A DNA stretch of 64,000 bases from Thunnus maccoyii (taxonomy: Eukaryota; Chordata; Actinopteri; Scombriformes; Scombridae). This document shows, piece by piece, positions 1 through 19,310 of the stretch; positions within the stretch are counted from its first letter, which is position 1, and each line of letters starts with the position of its first letter. A model generated the notes under the pieces. It was not told the origin of the DNA and ran no database searches. It worked only from the letters and a program-made list of their open reading frames with translations. The translations under genes were made by a program, and so were the position numbers. Location: the NCBI RefSeq assembly GCF_910596095.1, contig NC_056548.1, positions 841,815 through 905,814 on the forward strand, given 5' to 3'.

Positions 1-659
1 TTCCAACCTTTTTGGCTTTTGACGTCTTACAAAAAGCAGTGTGTAGTCGGGGTCACATTTCACATGTCTATGAGTTGTTAACAGCTCCACCAAATAGTGA
101 TTTTTCCCTCTAAACTTCTCACATGCTTTCATTTCAATAAATGTTCAAATGATCCAATATTTCAGCAAAAATCAAAGATTAGAGAAAAAGTCGGAAAACT
201 GAAAACAGATTTGTGTATCAGAACTTTGTTTTTTCTTCTTTCCTCTCCCATTAATCATCTCACCACCCCTCAGATTTATCTGCTGACCCTTTGGAGGGGC
301 CCGACCCCTAGGTTGGGAACCACTGGACTAAACTAGCTAACTGTATATAAAGTAGTGTAAACTAGCTCCACCTCCAGCAGCTACAACAGTAACATGCTGC
401 TCTAACACTGATGCTTCACTATTAATAATCTAATGATGTCATATATAATAATATATCAGTCAGAGGGACCAAACCACTACTTTTACTGCAATACTTTAAC
501 TACATCAAGCTCATAATACTTATGTACTTTTACTGCAATACTTTAACTACATCAAGCTCATAATACTTATGTACTTTTACTGCAATACTTTAACTACATC
601 AAGCTCATAATACTTATGTACTTTTACTGCAGTAAAGTATCTCAGTACTTCTGCCATTG
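1..659 (-). mobile_element. Composite non-autonomous DNA transposon, inverted copy cut by the window edge
   Basis: Bases 1-325 are a hAT-like MITE whose right terminus (GGTTGGGAACCACTG) is intact and whose left terminus starts before base 1. It sits inside a second repeat. That repeat continues through three copies of a 47-bp unit (about 480-640) and ends near 659 with a CTCAGTACTTCTGCCATTG-like terminus. The whole block is the reverse complement of 33.23-33.98 kb, including the bases next to the MITE, so the MITE inserted once and the pair was then copied together. A short open frame in the MITE has no recognisable product. The hAT assignment rests on terminus style and an 8-bp target-site match, not on a transposase. 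Confidence 0.75.
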
Positions 660-681
660 CTGGTTGTTTATTACCTCCATC

Positions 682-727
682 ACACTGTGACATCACACTG
701 TGACGTCACAGTGTGATGTCACAGTGT
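682..727. repeat. 46-bp perfect palindrome centred on a CRE-like TGACGTCA
   Basis: Positions 682-704 are the exact reverse complement of 705-727, with no spacer. The centre reads TGACGTCA (701-708). It lies about 20 bp beyond the transposon end and about 300 bp from arid4a exon 5, inside the following arid4a intron. Such a sequence could extrude as a cruciform or bind CREB/ATF-type factors. Neither is shown here. Confidence 0.9.
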
Positions 728-1024
728 TTCAGGCGTCTGATGTGATGTCAACGATGATCAGTGAACATTAAATTAGTGAGAACTGGTTTATTTCAGGACT
801 TGATGTGTAAAACTGAGCAGTTTGTCCTGCAGCTGATTTCACTAAAGTGAAGCAAAGATATCAAACTTCCTCATCAGCTGAAGTTCAGACTCAGGAAGTG
901 ACGGCCGCCAGCAGCAGCGACCGACTCAACAAAGCGGAGTGACTTCAGTTCTTCTTCTATGGTGTCTATTGGTCAGCCTGTTCCTGGTGTAGATGTGACT
1001 GTTGTGTTTGGAGCAGAGACTCAC

Positions 1025-1166
1025 CCACAGTGTAGAGGCTGGCGTCCGTCAGCTTACTGATGACGGCCTCGCTGGATAAACCCTCGTTGGTCTTCACCTC
1101 CACAGTGGAGCCCACCTGAACCACACATTACACCTTTATTATTACAGCAAGTCCCACTCACAACAC

Positions 1167-1249
<83 letters not shown>

Positions 1250-4200
1250 CCTCCTCCTCCTCATCATCATCATCTTACCCTCAGAGGTCCTTTGACCTGG
1301 TCGTCTTGCACCACCTGGGACGTACTTTCACCTTTCAGATTCACCTGCAGAGACGAAGACGAAGGTTTACTGACAGGATGAGCTGAGAGACAAACAGTGA
1401 TGAAGACGATGGTCTGAAGGGACGTCCTGTTCTTTCTGTCCTCAAGGACACAAAATCTATCTGAAGGAGTTGATACGAATCTGTCACCATGGTGTCAAAA
1501 CGCAGCACACACACACACACAGTTAAACTGGGCAGGTTCCAGTCAGTACAGAGTTAAACTGGGCAGGTTCCAGTCAGTACAGAGTTAAACTGGGCAGGTT
1601 CCAGTCAGTAACGAGTTAAACTGGGCAGGTTCCAGTCAGTACAGAGTTAAACTGGGCAGGTTCCAGTCAGTACAGAGTTAAACTGGGCAGTTTCCAGTCA
1701 GAACAGAGTTAAACTGGGCAGGTTCCAGTCAGAACAGAGTTAAACTGGGCAGTTTCCAGTCAGAACAGAGTTAAACTGGGCAGGTTCCAGTCAGAACAGA
1801 GTTAAACTGGGCAGGTTCCAGTCAGTACAGAGTTAAACTGGGCAGGTTCCAGTCAGTACAGAGTTAAACTGGGCAGTTTCCAGTCAGAACAGAGTTAAAC
1901 TGGGCAGGTTCCAGTCAGAACAGAGTTAAACTGGGCAGGTTCCAGTCAGTACAGAGTTAAACTGGCGGGGGATTGGTCAGACAGCCATGGTCATGACATC
2001 ATCAGCTCATTGAGCGAAACCTTTTCTCAGCATCATCACTCGTCCCGACAGCCAATCACGTGTTTCCTCCCACAGTTCAAACTCTAATAACATAATAATA
2101 TTTATTAATAATGTTTATTTATAAACAGTTGTCGTCGTCGTCGTCTCAGAGAAGCTGCTGCTGGTCGTCTCTGAGTCTCAGTGACGGAAACTTTTCACTG
2201 TTTTCTGGCGTTTTAATGATTAATTGAGAAACAATCGTCTGATTAAAAGTTTGATAAAGTTGAATCATTTCTGTTAACGTTAGTAACTCTGCTCTTCATG
2301 TCAGAGGCTTGTAGAGAGACAACATGTTCTGCTTTTAGTGCTTCTCTGTTATTTATATTCTGTTCTGATGTTAAACGTGATAAAAACTCAACCTGCTCTG
2401 ACGCTTCCTTTCTTAACGAGATGACGTCAGCTGATCACGTCTGTTTTAACCAGCGTCTGTTCTGTCATCACATCGTTTGCTCTCCGACGTGTCCGGACGG
2501 ATTCCAGAAGTTTAAAACTGTAAAAATCATGGCAAAGATTTTCCAGATGATCGATATTAGGAGGTTTTGGGAAAACGTCGGCGGATCAGCTGACCAACGA
2601 ACACGTAAACCGAGTCAGAGGTGAACTAGAGAGAAACCAGCTGATGCGTCCGTGAGAGCAGCTGTTACACGTGTGTTGATGTACTGATGACATCACACAC
2701 GTACTGGTGATTAAAGACGCAGCTTTTTATATAACAGACTGTTCTTACTAAATAAAAAGATGCAGGATCAATCGAATCATTGACAGGTGAATCATTGACA
2801 GGTGAATGATTGACAGGTGAATGATTGACAGGTGAGGATTCGCTCCTCTAACGAACAGGAAACGTGCAGATTACGTCGTCGCCGTGTTACACAAACGGCT
2901 CAGATTTGAACTTTCTGTTTTCAGTCGGTGTGTGTGTGTGAACGCGTGGGATCCAAAGAGATCCGATGTTGTTATTAACGTGGAGTTCTTTGGTCATGTG
3001 ACTTCCTGTGTGTCTCACCTTGACCTTCACCATGCGTTTAACAGTCTTGATTTTGGCCTCGCAGAAGGCTCCTCTGTACTTGGCGCTGACATCCGTCCCT
3101 ACTGTCAGGTAGGCAGGCTCGTCTGCTGCCTGGAACACACACATACACACACATATCAGTAACATCAGGATATACACACACACACATTCCCAGCATGCAC
3201 TGCAGCACAGCAGAGGAAGTGCACATGAGCGGCTGCAGCTGTGGAGACTTTCAGTTTGATGCTGTTGTCATTTCATAATCACTTTATTTATAGATCACTT
3301 CTCTAAACGTCTTTACCATGAAACAACAACAACAAATAAAGATGATCCAGTAAGACATTAAATCAGCTGGTTAAACTGGGAACAATCAGCTGGGAACCAC
3401 CAGATCCACCAGATCTATTGATCGATCAGAAATGAATCTGAAAGACGTTTTTGAAACTTGAATATTTTCCCTGTTTCACATCGTTATGAGTCTGATGTTT
3501 TGTGTTTTGTTTGAAACTTCACCTTCGACACGTTTGGGATGAAAATGATTAATTGGAGCCAAAATAAAACGAAGGTTGACACATCAAACACAGAAGTTCA
3601 GTCGAGCAGAGTGAGAATCAACAGTCAGCGGTGAGTCAGTCCCTCCCACCACATCTCCGCTGTCATGACGACATCATAAAAAGCTTCGAGATGGACTTGA
3701 ACTGGTTTAAAACCAGAATGATTCCTCCACGACTACGAGGAGGACGTCTCACTGACACTTTCCCCGCTGCTCACGTCCAACGAGAGAAACGTGATCACAT
3801 GTTTGTACGAGAGGTCAGCTTCCTCCAGGAGACGTTTAGATCACTGGAGAAACTTTTACTGATGTATTTAAAGCTTATAATCATTAATGATCAGTGGAGA
3901 GCCAATAGGAACGCTCCTCACAGCTGACTGGAGTTCACACTCTGTTGGTTTTTAATCATATTCTGTCTGATTTGTTCTTATTCATGTGTTGTGTAAACAG
4001 TCAGATGAGTAAATAACAACAAATAAACTCAATTCATTTCTCCTGACTTTCACTTTGGAGCCACCTGGAAATGATTTCCTGATTGAATAACAAACTAACA
4101 GACACATTAAGGTGTCTGTCGGTGGCAGTACTGACGCTGCAGCAGGAACTCGATAGTTTCACTAGACTGACATGTGCGAGTCTGTCTGGATTTCTTCCTC

Positions 4201-5480
4201 CAGGACTGAGATGAGTCTTTATATCTAATAACATGAGTCTCATTCATTCTGCATAGAAGCTCGTTATGACTTGAACTAGTTTATTACTGACTGATATTTT
4301 CCTCCAGAGAGCAGAAATAAACCTTCCAGAGACGTGACGGCTTCTTTAACAAGAGAAACTTTTAACTTAAACAGAGAAGCGACAGTTTCACTGTTTCACG
4401 TTTGTCGTCTTTGTTTTTTCCGTCCCTGAGTGCAGCAGAGAGAATATTTCTACCAGCAGCAGGACAGAAACATCTCTGAGGATCAACTGAAGATTATTGT
4501 TGTATTGATCGATCTGCTGATTCTTTGCTCTTGATTAATTGAGTCAGAATCCAGCGACAAACGCAGACGATAGAATTAACCAGAGACGGATCCAGATACT
4601 GTTTACTATCATATCTGATAAAGAAAAGTATGAAATTCTTATATTTGAGAAGCTGTTTTCTGCTAATTGACTAATCGATCGATAGATTTATTGTTTCAGG
4701 GTTGTGAAGATGTTGTTCTTCCCTTTACTCTGATGAAAACAGTGGCTCAATAACATCGATGTGATCATCAATGCAAAAGTCTCCAATGTAAATAAGTGAG
4801 ATAAACTGGACATGAGATGAGTCCTGTAACCAGTAAGACACCAGTATAAGACCATCAGAGCCCAGTTTAACTCATCAGACGCTGGTTTCAGCTGGACATG
4901 GAGCTCAGACAGAAATATCTCCGGTTAGTGTCGCAGGTCAAACACTCACCTTCAGAAATGATCTAAACTCTCTCTCATACAGCTCAGTGAATGTTTCTAA
5001 TAGCAGCAGGAGGATTATAGATAACTGATGTATTGATCGATCTGCCAGTTTTTCTCTTGATTAACCCTATCAGTCAGTGACAAACGCTCATTAGATAATT
5101 CACCAAAAATACTGTTTACTGTAATATTTGACAAAGAAAAGTATGAAATTCTCATATTTAAGAAGTTGGAAACAGCAAATGTTTTCTGATCGATCAATAG
5201 ACTTATTGTTTCAGCTCTAACAGGGTTGTGGATGTGTTGTGGTTCCTTTTACTTTGATGAAAACAGTGGCTCAATAACACCAATGTGATCATCAAAGCAA
5301 AGGTCTCCAATGTAAATAAGTGAGATAAACTGGACAGAGATGAGTCCTGTAACCAGTAAGACACCAGTATAAGACCATCAGAGCCCAGTTTAACTCATCA
5401 GAAGCTGGTTTCAGCTGGACATGGAGCTCAGACAGAGCGTTATCTCCAGTTTGTGTCGCAGGTCAAACACTCACCTTCAT
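1025..5480 (-). CDS. arid4a: ARID4A (RBBP1), N-terminal part; gene continues past the left edge
   Basis: Chromatin-associated repressor subunit that in vertebrates binds Rb and the Sin3-HDAC complex. Coding exons in transcript order: 5475-5480 (ATG AAG only; exon 5475-5525 is otherwise 5' UTR), 3019-3129, 1279-1344, 1025-1115. All joins are GT-AG and keep frame. The product begins [20 protein letters not shown], followed by the conserved [11 protein letters not shown] and KLTDAS segments. This is the Tudor/RBB1NT N-terminal module, about 91 residues here. The ARID, chromo-barrel and C-terminal regions lie outside the window. I chose ARID4A over its paralogue ARID4B because psma3 lies immediately upstream in the same orientation, as I recall for human. 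A non-coding first exon ends at 6490 (donor GTAAGT). Intron 1 contains a local tandem duplication and the following introns carry minisatellites. Confidence 0.9.
1168..1273. repeat. (ACC/ATC/CTC)n trinucleotide microsatellite
   Basis: An uninterrupted run of trinucleotides, mostly CAT, that ends a few bases before the arid4a exon 4 donor at 1278. On the transcribed strand it is a GAT-rich run just inside intron 4. Confidence 0.9.
1521..1968. repeat. 31-bp minisatellite, about 14 copies
   Basis: Unit with core GTTAAACTGGGCAGGTTCC followed by AGTCAGTACAGA. Variants alternate GGTTCC/GTTTCC and GTAC/GAAC. It lies in the arid4a intron between exons 4 and 3. The variant mix suggests several rounds of block duplication. 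Confidence 0.9.
2765..2838. repeat. Short tandem repeat of TGATTGACAGGTGAA type, about 4 copies
   Basis: Four near-identical 15-16 bp units in the same arid4a intron. No coding signal is seen. Confidence 0.7.
4441..5480. repeat. Tandem duplication (about 520 bp) spanning the arid4a start exon donor
   Basis: The segment 4441-4957 is repeated at about 4980-5477. The match is strongest over the last 220 bp, for example the AAACAGTGGCTCAATAACA start and the CAGGTCAAACACTCACCTTC end. The right copy contains the real ATGAAG exon end and its GTGAGTG donor (5471-5474). The left copy keeps the donor but reads CTGAAG in place of ATGAAG. Both copies sit at the 5' end of arid4a. Confidence 0.85.
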
Positions 5481-6483
5481 CTTTCTGGTTATTTGAGGGA
5501 GTCCAGCTCGAGAGATTCTGGATCACTGAAAGACACAAACAGGACGAGACTTGTGAGTGAAGTTAGCGGCAGAGCAGAGGACAAACACGGGCAGAGTGTC
5601 AAACTGTCCCGAGGTTGTAAAATAATGCTAAGCTAACCACCGAGCCTCTCAGTAGTGTTAGCTGAGCTCCTGGCTCGGTGCAGCCCCCTCCCTCCTCCTC
5701 CCTGCCCGGATCGGATCTAATATGTGGCACAAACAGCTCACCGTAACTTAGCTAACAACATTTACTTCCACCCGACACGGAGCCGCCGGAGTCCGCGGGG
5801 TGAAGGTGACCTGTCGGCGGGTCGGTGCAGGGACACGGAGCCGGAGCAGCTTCCCGCTCCGCTCGCAGCTCCTCTGAGTCACGTCGCCATCACAGCTCGC
5901 CATGTCAGCTCGGCTAGCTCGGCTAACTTTACCACCTCCCCCCCCCCATAAAACCTTCTGTTAGCGGCCAGCTGCCCGGGTCACCGCCATACCACCGAGC
6001 CCCAACCGGAACAAAGTCCACACAGAGGCTGTTTTCCGCGGGGGGAGCGGAGCGCCGAGCCGGGGCTTCACTCTCCGGTCCGGAGCTAAATTTAGCTAGT
6101 TGGCTAACTAGCGACTCAACCAGCTAGTTTGTGGATCATCTGGAGATTTAAACAGCAGGTTAGCTCGACCCGCTCGGCACCAGCAGCTGTTAACTAAACT
6201 AAGTTTCTATCAAACAAACCGAGACTGAGACACTCGACGGAACAAACAGTGTTGAGGATTTATTTATTTAATATGTTTGTTCCACAAAGGCGCAGAAGCT
6301 TCACATTTCTTCACTGCAAAAACAAGCGGTCCGCCGCTGCCATTCAGCCCGCTACAGCCGCCACTCACCGGGCATCCACCGGCCTCTGCCCCGGCCTCAG
6401 CCCGGCTCTCCGATTCCGAGCTACCGGCGGTTCTAACCGGTGAAGGTTCCTGTCGTGTTCCGGCCAGAATGTAGAGGTTTTAT

Positions 6484-6840
6484 ACTTACATCTCCGCCGC
6501 GGCCGCTTCGCCTCCTGCTCGCGCTGCAAAGCGATTCACGAACAACAAGCTGTTGAGCCGCGAGCTCTGTTTCCCGTCATTCGATTGGCTGCAGTGACAG
6601 CGCTGTTCGCAAGGGACAAATGTGATTGGTCGAGCGATTCCTTGATTTTAATAGGTCATACCTCTTTTGGCTTCGTTATAGGTCGATACGAACGCGGCGC
6701 CACGAGGGAAATGACGGCATCGACTGGGTAATCATCCAATCGGGAGCGACTTCAAGAGGAAAAACCCGCCACTGGTCATCGCAATTGGCCTCGCGCGTTT
6801 TGTTCCCAGCAGTGGCGCGTCGCTATTGGCTGAGCGGGCT
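6484..6840 (-). promoter_or_regulatory. arid4a promoter: CpG-rich, five CCAAT boxes, non-coding exon 1
   Basis: On the minus strand a CG-rich leader ends in GGAGAT followed by the strong donor GTAAGTATA at 6489, giving a non-coding first exon that ends at 6490. Upstream are five CCAAT motifs: ATTGG on the plus strand at 6584, 6625, 6784 and 6825, and CCAAT at 6736. This clustering is typical of NF-Y-driven CpG promoters. The transcription start is inferred, probably within 6500-6600. CpG enrichment extends over about 5.7-6.9 kb. Confidence 0.7.
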
Positions 6841-6849
6841 TCCTTTTCC

Positions 6850-8296
6850 TTACCGACAATGACGGAAGCCCTGCCCCGGTACGTGCTGCGCTGCTACGCG
6901 GAGAGCCGCGCACCAGACTCCATTAAAGAATCTGCTAATTTAACATTAACGTGTCTATCGAAGGAGTCACATTAGCAGCGGTGAAGTTAATATTTACAGC
7001 CAAAACCACAGCGACCTCTCATCAAGTCGACACGTAATTCACGCACAATCTCACTTCATTTACACAAAATTTAAACTTGATCACTGTCCGCGCGGTCTGT
7101 TTCAATGTGAATACAGTTGAACCAAAATAAGCAGTAAAGGAGGTCAAAGAGTGCATTTAAGTTTAATTTCTAGCAATATGCGAGCTGCTTATTATATGAC
7201 ATGTACACCGAAATCAAGAGATGATGTTGTGACTTTGTTAAAAGTCCTAATTTCTGTTTCTTCGCGTCGACAGCTCGCAGGTGACCGCTGCAAACATTAA
7301 ATGGACACTTTTTAAAAGCCAGTTCGGCGACGTGGTTTCCTTTAGCGACAACGTCACGTCTCAGGGATTGTGGGGAAGCAGCGTCCACAACAAACCGCTG
7401 ACTGTGTTTTCACCGCTCAAACGTTCAGTAAACGAGCTGAACGGACGGACTGAGGCGGCGGGAAGCCGCTGCGGGAGACATGTGAAGGACAATCACAGAA
7501 ACAAACGTCGGTTGCGGTGAAAACTGTCGGTGTTTTGTGGCGCCGTTTGTAAAGAGTCGGAGTGGGCGGGAACATCGGCGCTCTTACGTAACAGGAAGAG
7601 AGTGACGGCGGAGCCATATATGTCATTTTTCTCTCCGAGGTTATTTGTACGGAGATAATCTGCTCTGACAGCTGCTGACTGTCAGCATTCACAGCAGCAG
7701 CTGTTTCTGCTGTTGTACATTCAGTCTCCAGGTTCATGTCACTGGGACCTGCTGCCAAACATCATAATATCATAATAATAATAATAACATGTTAATGTGC
7801 TGCAAACAATAGATGATGCGCTACTTCTGTTTTATGCCTGAGTTTTTCATATTTCCATTATGATTCTTTCATTTATTTATAATATTACAGTTGGTCAAAG
7901 TGAACATTTGTACTGTCAAAGTAAAGATTCTCTCTGATAACAGCTGACTGTCTTCATGATGAATCTAATTTCAGCTTGTTTATTTGTTTGTTTTCTTTCC
8001 ATTAAGCACTTTATTTTGTTGATATAAAACTGTGAAAAGTATTTTAATGATCTTTGTGAAACTTGTAGCTGCCAATAAAAAAGTAAAAGAATAAAACGAT
8101 GATCTGCTCTTCTCTTCAGTAAACTGTTATTTATTATAAAATAATAATCATAATCATATTTCTTTCACACCTTTGTACTATTTATATCCTTGTTTACCTG
8201 TTTATGGATATTATATATTGTCCACTTGTTTCTATATGTTTCTATTTTTTCACCCTCTTGTTGTGCATAATTTTATTATTATTATCATTATTATTA

Positions 8297-8331
<35 letters not shown>

Positions 8332-9175
8332 GTTGTCGTTGTTGTATGGATAAACATACTTGGCCATAAAGCTGATTCTGATGTGTTTTTATGAATAAAT
8401 GTTGTTGCTTCTTTCATCTTCATCATCATCATCATCATCATCATCTTCACCAACTACAACTAAACTTCATTCTCAGATTCATGTTGTTTGATGTTTGGAT
8501 TCATGAACTGAAGCTGCAGCTTTTAATCAATTAACTTCATCTATAAACTATTTTCATTTTTCAAGCAAAAGATGTTGAAAGATTTGATGTTCTTGAACGT
8601 GATCGTTTGTTTTCTTGGTTAAATTGAACATGTTGTTGGTTTTACCGGCCTCGCTGAACTAACAGCTAATAAGTTTATCGATGGAAAATTAATCAGCAAC
8701 TATTCTGATATTCAAATAATCATTTGTCATTTCTGAAGGAATCAGAACATCAGATGTGATTTGAAGCTTTTATGTGTCGAACAACAAACTGAAGGGTTTC
8801 TGTGACATTTTATGGACAGAACGATTAATAGAGAAACTCGATAATGAGAAGAATTAGATTAATAAAAGGCTGGAAGCCTGTGATGTAGAAGCAAGAGAAG
8901 CTGTAACAACGAAGGAAAACAAACCTGTTCTAACGTCTCAGAGGAGACAAGATGAGACAAGACAAGAAGCTGCAACCACCAAAACATTGAGTAAGAAGAT
9001 TGATTGATCATTAAAATAGTTGCTGTTTAATTCTGTTGATCATTTAAATCGACTGATTGTTGCAGCTCTGAAGGAAAATCAATAAAAACAAAGACCGGAT
9101 TGATTGGAAAATGCTGGTTATTAATAAACTCTGAAAAAAAAAAAAAAAAAAAAAACACACCGTTGCCATGGAAAC
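6850..9175. other. Intergenic interval between arid4a promoter and psma3 3' end
   Basis: No supported gene. A GC-rich patch at 7400-7620 carries on the minus strand a donor-like TTAC-GTAAGAGC (about 7584) beside an ETS-like AGGAAG. It could be an alternative upstream arid4a exon, but that is weak. The stretch 8170-8400 ends in AAAGCTGATTCTGATG, a common fish LINE tail, and contains an (ATT)n run at 8272-8335. A (CAT)n run lies at about 8418-8447 and a 22-bp poly(A) at about 9133-9155. Confidence 0.6.
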
Positions 9176-9195
9176 AACTTTTTCTTCAACTTTTT

Positions 9196-9201
9196 TTTAT
9201 T
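9196..9201 (-). promoter_or_regulatory. psma3 poly(A) signal AATAAA
   Basis: TTTATT on the plus strand reads AATAAA on the transcribed strand, about 110 nt after the psma3 stop codon. This is a normal 3' UTR length for a housekeeping gene. Confidence 0.75.
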
Positions 9202-9309
9202 GTCAAAGCTGAAATTCATCAAACCAAAAAGCAAAAACAAATCGACGTGAAAGTTTGTGAACTATAAAACATAAAAAAAGAGATGAGACAGAGTGTTTCT
9301 GAGCCGAGT

Positions 9310-16139
<6,830 letters not shown>

Positions 16140-16260
16140 TTTAACAGGAACTGTGGATCCTCTGAGCAGCTCTCAGCTCGCTGGTCCTGCGCTTCATCAC
16201 TGTCAAGCTGCCGGCAGTGACGTCACGCGGCACATCCGGTCAGCCTGCACAATAAAAAAA
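16140..16260 (-). promoter_or_regulatory. psma3 promoter with CRE TGACGTCA
   Basis: A short CG-rich region upstream of the psma3 ATG has a perfect CRE at 16218-16225, 79 bp before the start codon, next to a CATCCGG ETS-like site. No TATA box is apparent. The same TGACGTCAC core occurs in the snx6 promoter. Confidence 0.6.
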
Positions 16261-18010
16261 AACACCGACAACCACATGACCTCACCGGCCAGTTAGTAGC
16301 TGTTCTGGAGCTTTCGATCACGTCACATGATCATCATCATCAGCATGTTTGTCCAGTTATCAAGCTGGAAGTTAGAATACATGATGTTAACTTTATTATT
16401 ATTACTATTATTATTATTATAGTTATTATTATTATTATTGTTTACTGCACTGTTTACAATATGAACATTTGCACGTTTCAATATCTGTGCGTTTCATTTC
16501 ATTCTCTTCCGTTTAAAATTTACGTTTTAAATAGAGTTTTTGTTGTTATTTACAGTTGGATTGTTTTTTCATTAATCACCATTTAACTATTTACATGTTA
16601 TCTTTCTATACAGTAGTTTTCAGTCTGCCCTTCCGGCGCTGGATTCAAATATCCAAATCTCCAATATATTGTACTCTACATATATGTTTCTCTACAGATT
16701 CTTGCCTTGGAAAGAAAAAGTTCCCTCAACATTTCAGATATTTCTTGATCAATTATCACAACTGTCTCCATAATATGAGTGGAAAACAACCACAGAGAAG
16801 TTGGACAGAAGGTCTGTTGTTACTAAACATATTTTTCTCTTAAATTCAGAGCTGACCAATCAAAGGTACTTTTATTATAGAAAACACTTCATTTCATTCA
16901 TTCACTTCACAATATCCGTTTTTTTCCGGTGAGCTTCACGCTGCTGCAGACATTTACACCACAGAAGAAGTATTTTTCAGCCCGACCGGCTCTCTGCTGC
17001 CACCTGCTGCTGCGGAGTGACGCGGCAGTGACGTCACACGTGGACCTGCAGGTATGCATTTGTGTTTAATAGTGCAGATGTTCCCTTACAAACACATTTA
17101 AAAAAATAAATGTTTCATGTCAGTTAAAGAAATGTTCTTGTGTAATTTTCTGTAGAAGTTTTACAAATTAACAGCTGAGAACTCAAATATAATGAGTATT
17201 TAACAACTAAACACTTTTTTCCCTCCATTTTTTTCTTGTAACTTTACCAAATTGCGCCACTCCTCCTGTAAAATGTCCTCGATATTAACTGTTAAATACC
17301 TTCAAATTACATCCAACACTTCCAGGGATTCATTATAACATTTAAAGAAGCTGTAAAATAAAGTTTTACCAAATGTTGTTGAATCAGTGTGGAGTTGTTT
17401 GGATATTACATCATCTGTATTTCACCTTTGTCACCTTTTTGCTGTTATAATAACAACATTTCTCTGCAGCTATTAAACACATATTAATCCTCACATACTG
17501 TTCATGTTCTGACTCTTCGACTATGTTCCTTCATAATCAGATATCTGATATTCATGAAACCTCATCAGTCACAGATTAATGTGATTAATCCTTAATGAAG
17601 CTTTAGAGTTTATTCTTTAGTTTTCTTTTTGTTTATGGAGAAAAAAAACCTTTATAATCACACTATATAATGTCTTATGTTATATAAAATAGAACAATTT
17701 CAATGGATTATATTAAATGTGATGAATGCAACGTTATTTTAATGGTTATTTTTGATTCTTTCTGAATAAATATGGAACAAATGCAAAAAAAATGTTGAAA
17801 TATTTCCATGTTTTCATAATATTTCTGTGTTACTGCTCTGATGTGTGAAGACTGAGCAGCATGTGAAGGTTCAGTAATTATCTGATGATGTTATTAACAC
17901 ATGAACATGCTCACAAGCTGGATTAATAAACCAGCGCTCCCATCACACCGCTTCTTTCTCTCTCCCACAGATCCCAGTAAACGTTGCACACAGACGATGT
18001 TTTTTTAAGA
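16261..18010. other. AT-rich intergenic interval between psma3 and snx6
   Basis: No gene supported. There is an (ATT)n run at 16391-16440. A second TGACGTCAC lies at about 17032-17039, followed by CTGCAG-GTATGC, a possible plus-strand donor. That could mark a non-coding transcript divergent from psma3, but there is no other support. Confidence 0.5.
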
Positions 18011-19310
18011 AAAGTGTCCGTAAAGTTTTATTCAGTCTCAGTATGACCAGGGTGGATTACAGACCTGCTGAGTTTGAAAACAACTAAAATGTTGTGAATT
18101 TCATAATCATCTGTTTTTATTCTTCTTGTCATTTTTTTTCATTATTTCGTCTCCATCTTGAATCGTTAAATGGAAGCTTTGGTCACATAAGAGTGAAAAA
18201 ACATTCGTATACAGTGCACTTTAAAAAACAAAAAAAACGGGAAACAAAAACAGTTTTTCATTCTGTGATTTTTTTTTTTAAACTTTTTTCTTTACAATAA
18301 ATCAACAGGAGCGACTGATCGACATTAAGGCAAACAGACTGAAGCTCCGCTGTCTGGAATGACAAAACAAATCGGGTTCAGAAAGAAAAAAAGAAGCTAC
18401 GGTTAGTGATGATGATGATAATGATGATGATGATGAAGATGAAGATGATTAGCGTTCATTAGTTAACTAATACAAACATGTACAAGGCTTTTTTTTTTAT
18501 TATTATTATTTAGTGACATTACATTTTTAATAAGAACGAGAACCGAGAGCTGGACTGAAGAAACGCCGTCACACAGCAGCAGCAGCAGCACAGGAAGTTC
18601 ACCGACACTACACGACCCCCCCGGACACACACGAACACGCCGCCAGGAAACGGGAGGAAGAGGAAGAGGAAGATGAGGACAGAAGCAGCAACAGAAGAGT
18701 AAAAACTAAACAGAGGAGACGGACAGACACTGTAAAAAGTCTCCACGTTATCGGCCGGTTTTCTTATTTTTGAATCTTTAAAGTCTCGTTTTTTTAAAAA
18801 AGAATCTGTCGCAGATTATTTATTCAACTTTAATTCTACTTGTTTCAAGAATTCTCTTCATTAAAGTGCTCGGAAATTAATGGAAATTTAAAGATTTACA
18901 GTTTCAGGACGACTAGCTGAGGAAGATCATGCTCTCTGACTGAAAGCACTTCTGCTGCTCTAGAAAAGAAAATATGACACGAACTCTCGAAAACTCTGGA
19001 AACAAGTTGATTTTAAAGTTTCTCACTGCACTCAGATTCTTTCACTTCTTTAAAAAAAAAAAAAAAATTTTAAAGACTTTTAAGACTCACTAAAAGACAA
19101 AAACGACCTGGTAAGATGGAGACCAGCAGAGACCAACTGGGACCAGTTCCTCCAGCAGCAGCAGCAGACTGGGATCAGCAGCTCATCCTCCGAGTGACGT
19201 TCATATGTTTCTATTCTGTTCACACTGGATCTGACAGTGTTTGACCTTTGACCTCCAGCTGTCAGGTTCTGGGTTCAGTTAAACCTCAGGCTGGTTTCTC
19301 TCCAGATCCT

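Noticed and set aside
97-336. 79-codon frame repeated at 33640-33879
   Set aside because: Lies inside the non-coding MITE. Its two copies are simply two transposon copies, not a gene pair.
2298-2624. 108-codon plus-strand frame
   Set aside because: Intronic, antisense to arid4a, no domain; length expected by chance in 64 kb.
3631-3927. 98-codon plus-strand frame
   Set aside because: Lies in an arid4a intron on the opposite strand and shows no recognisable motif.
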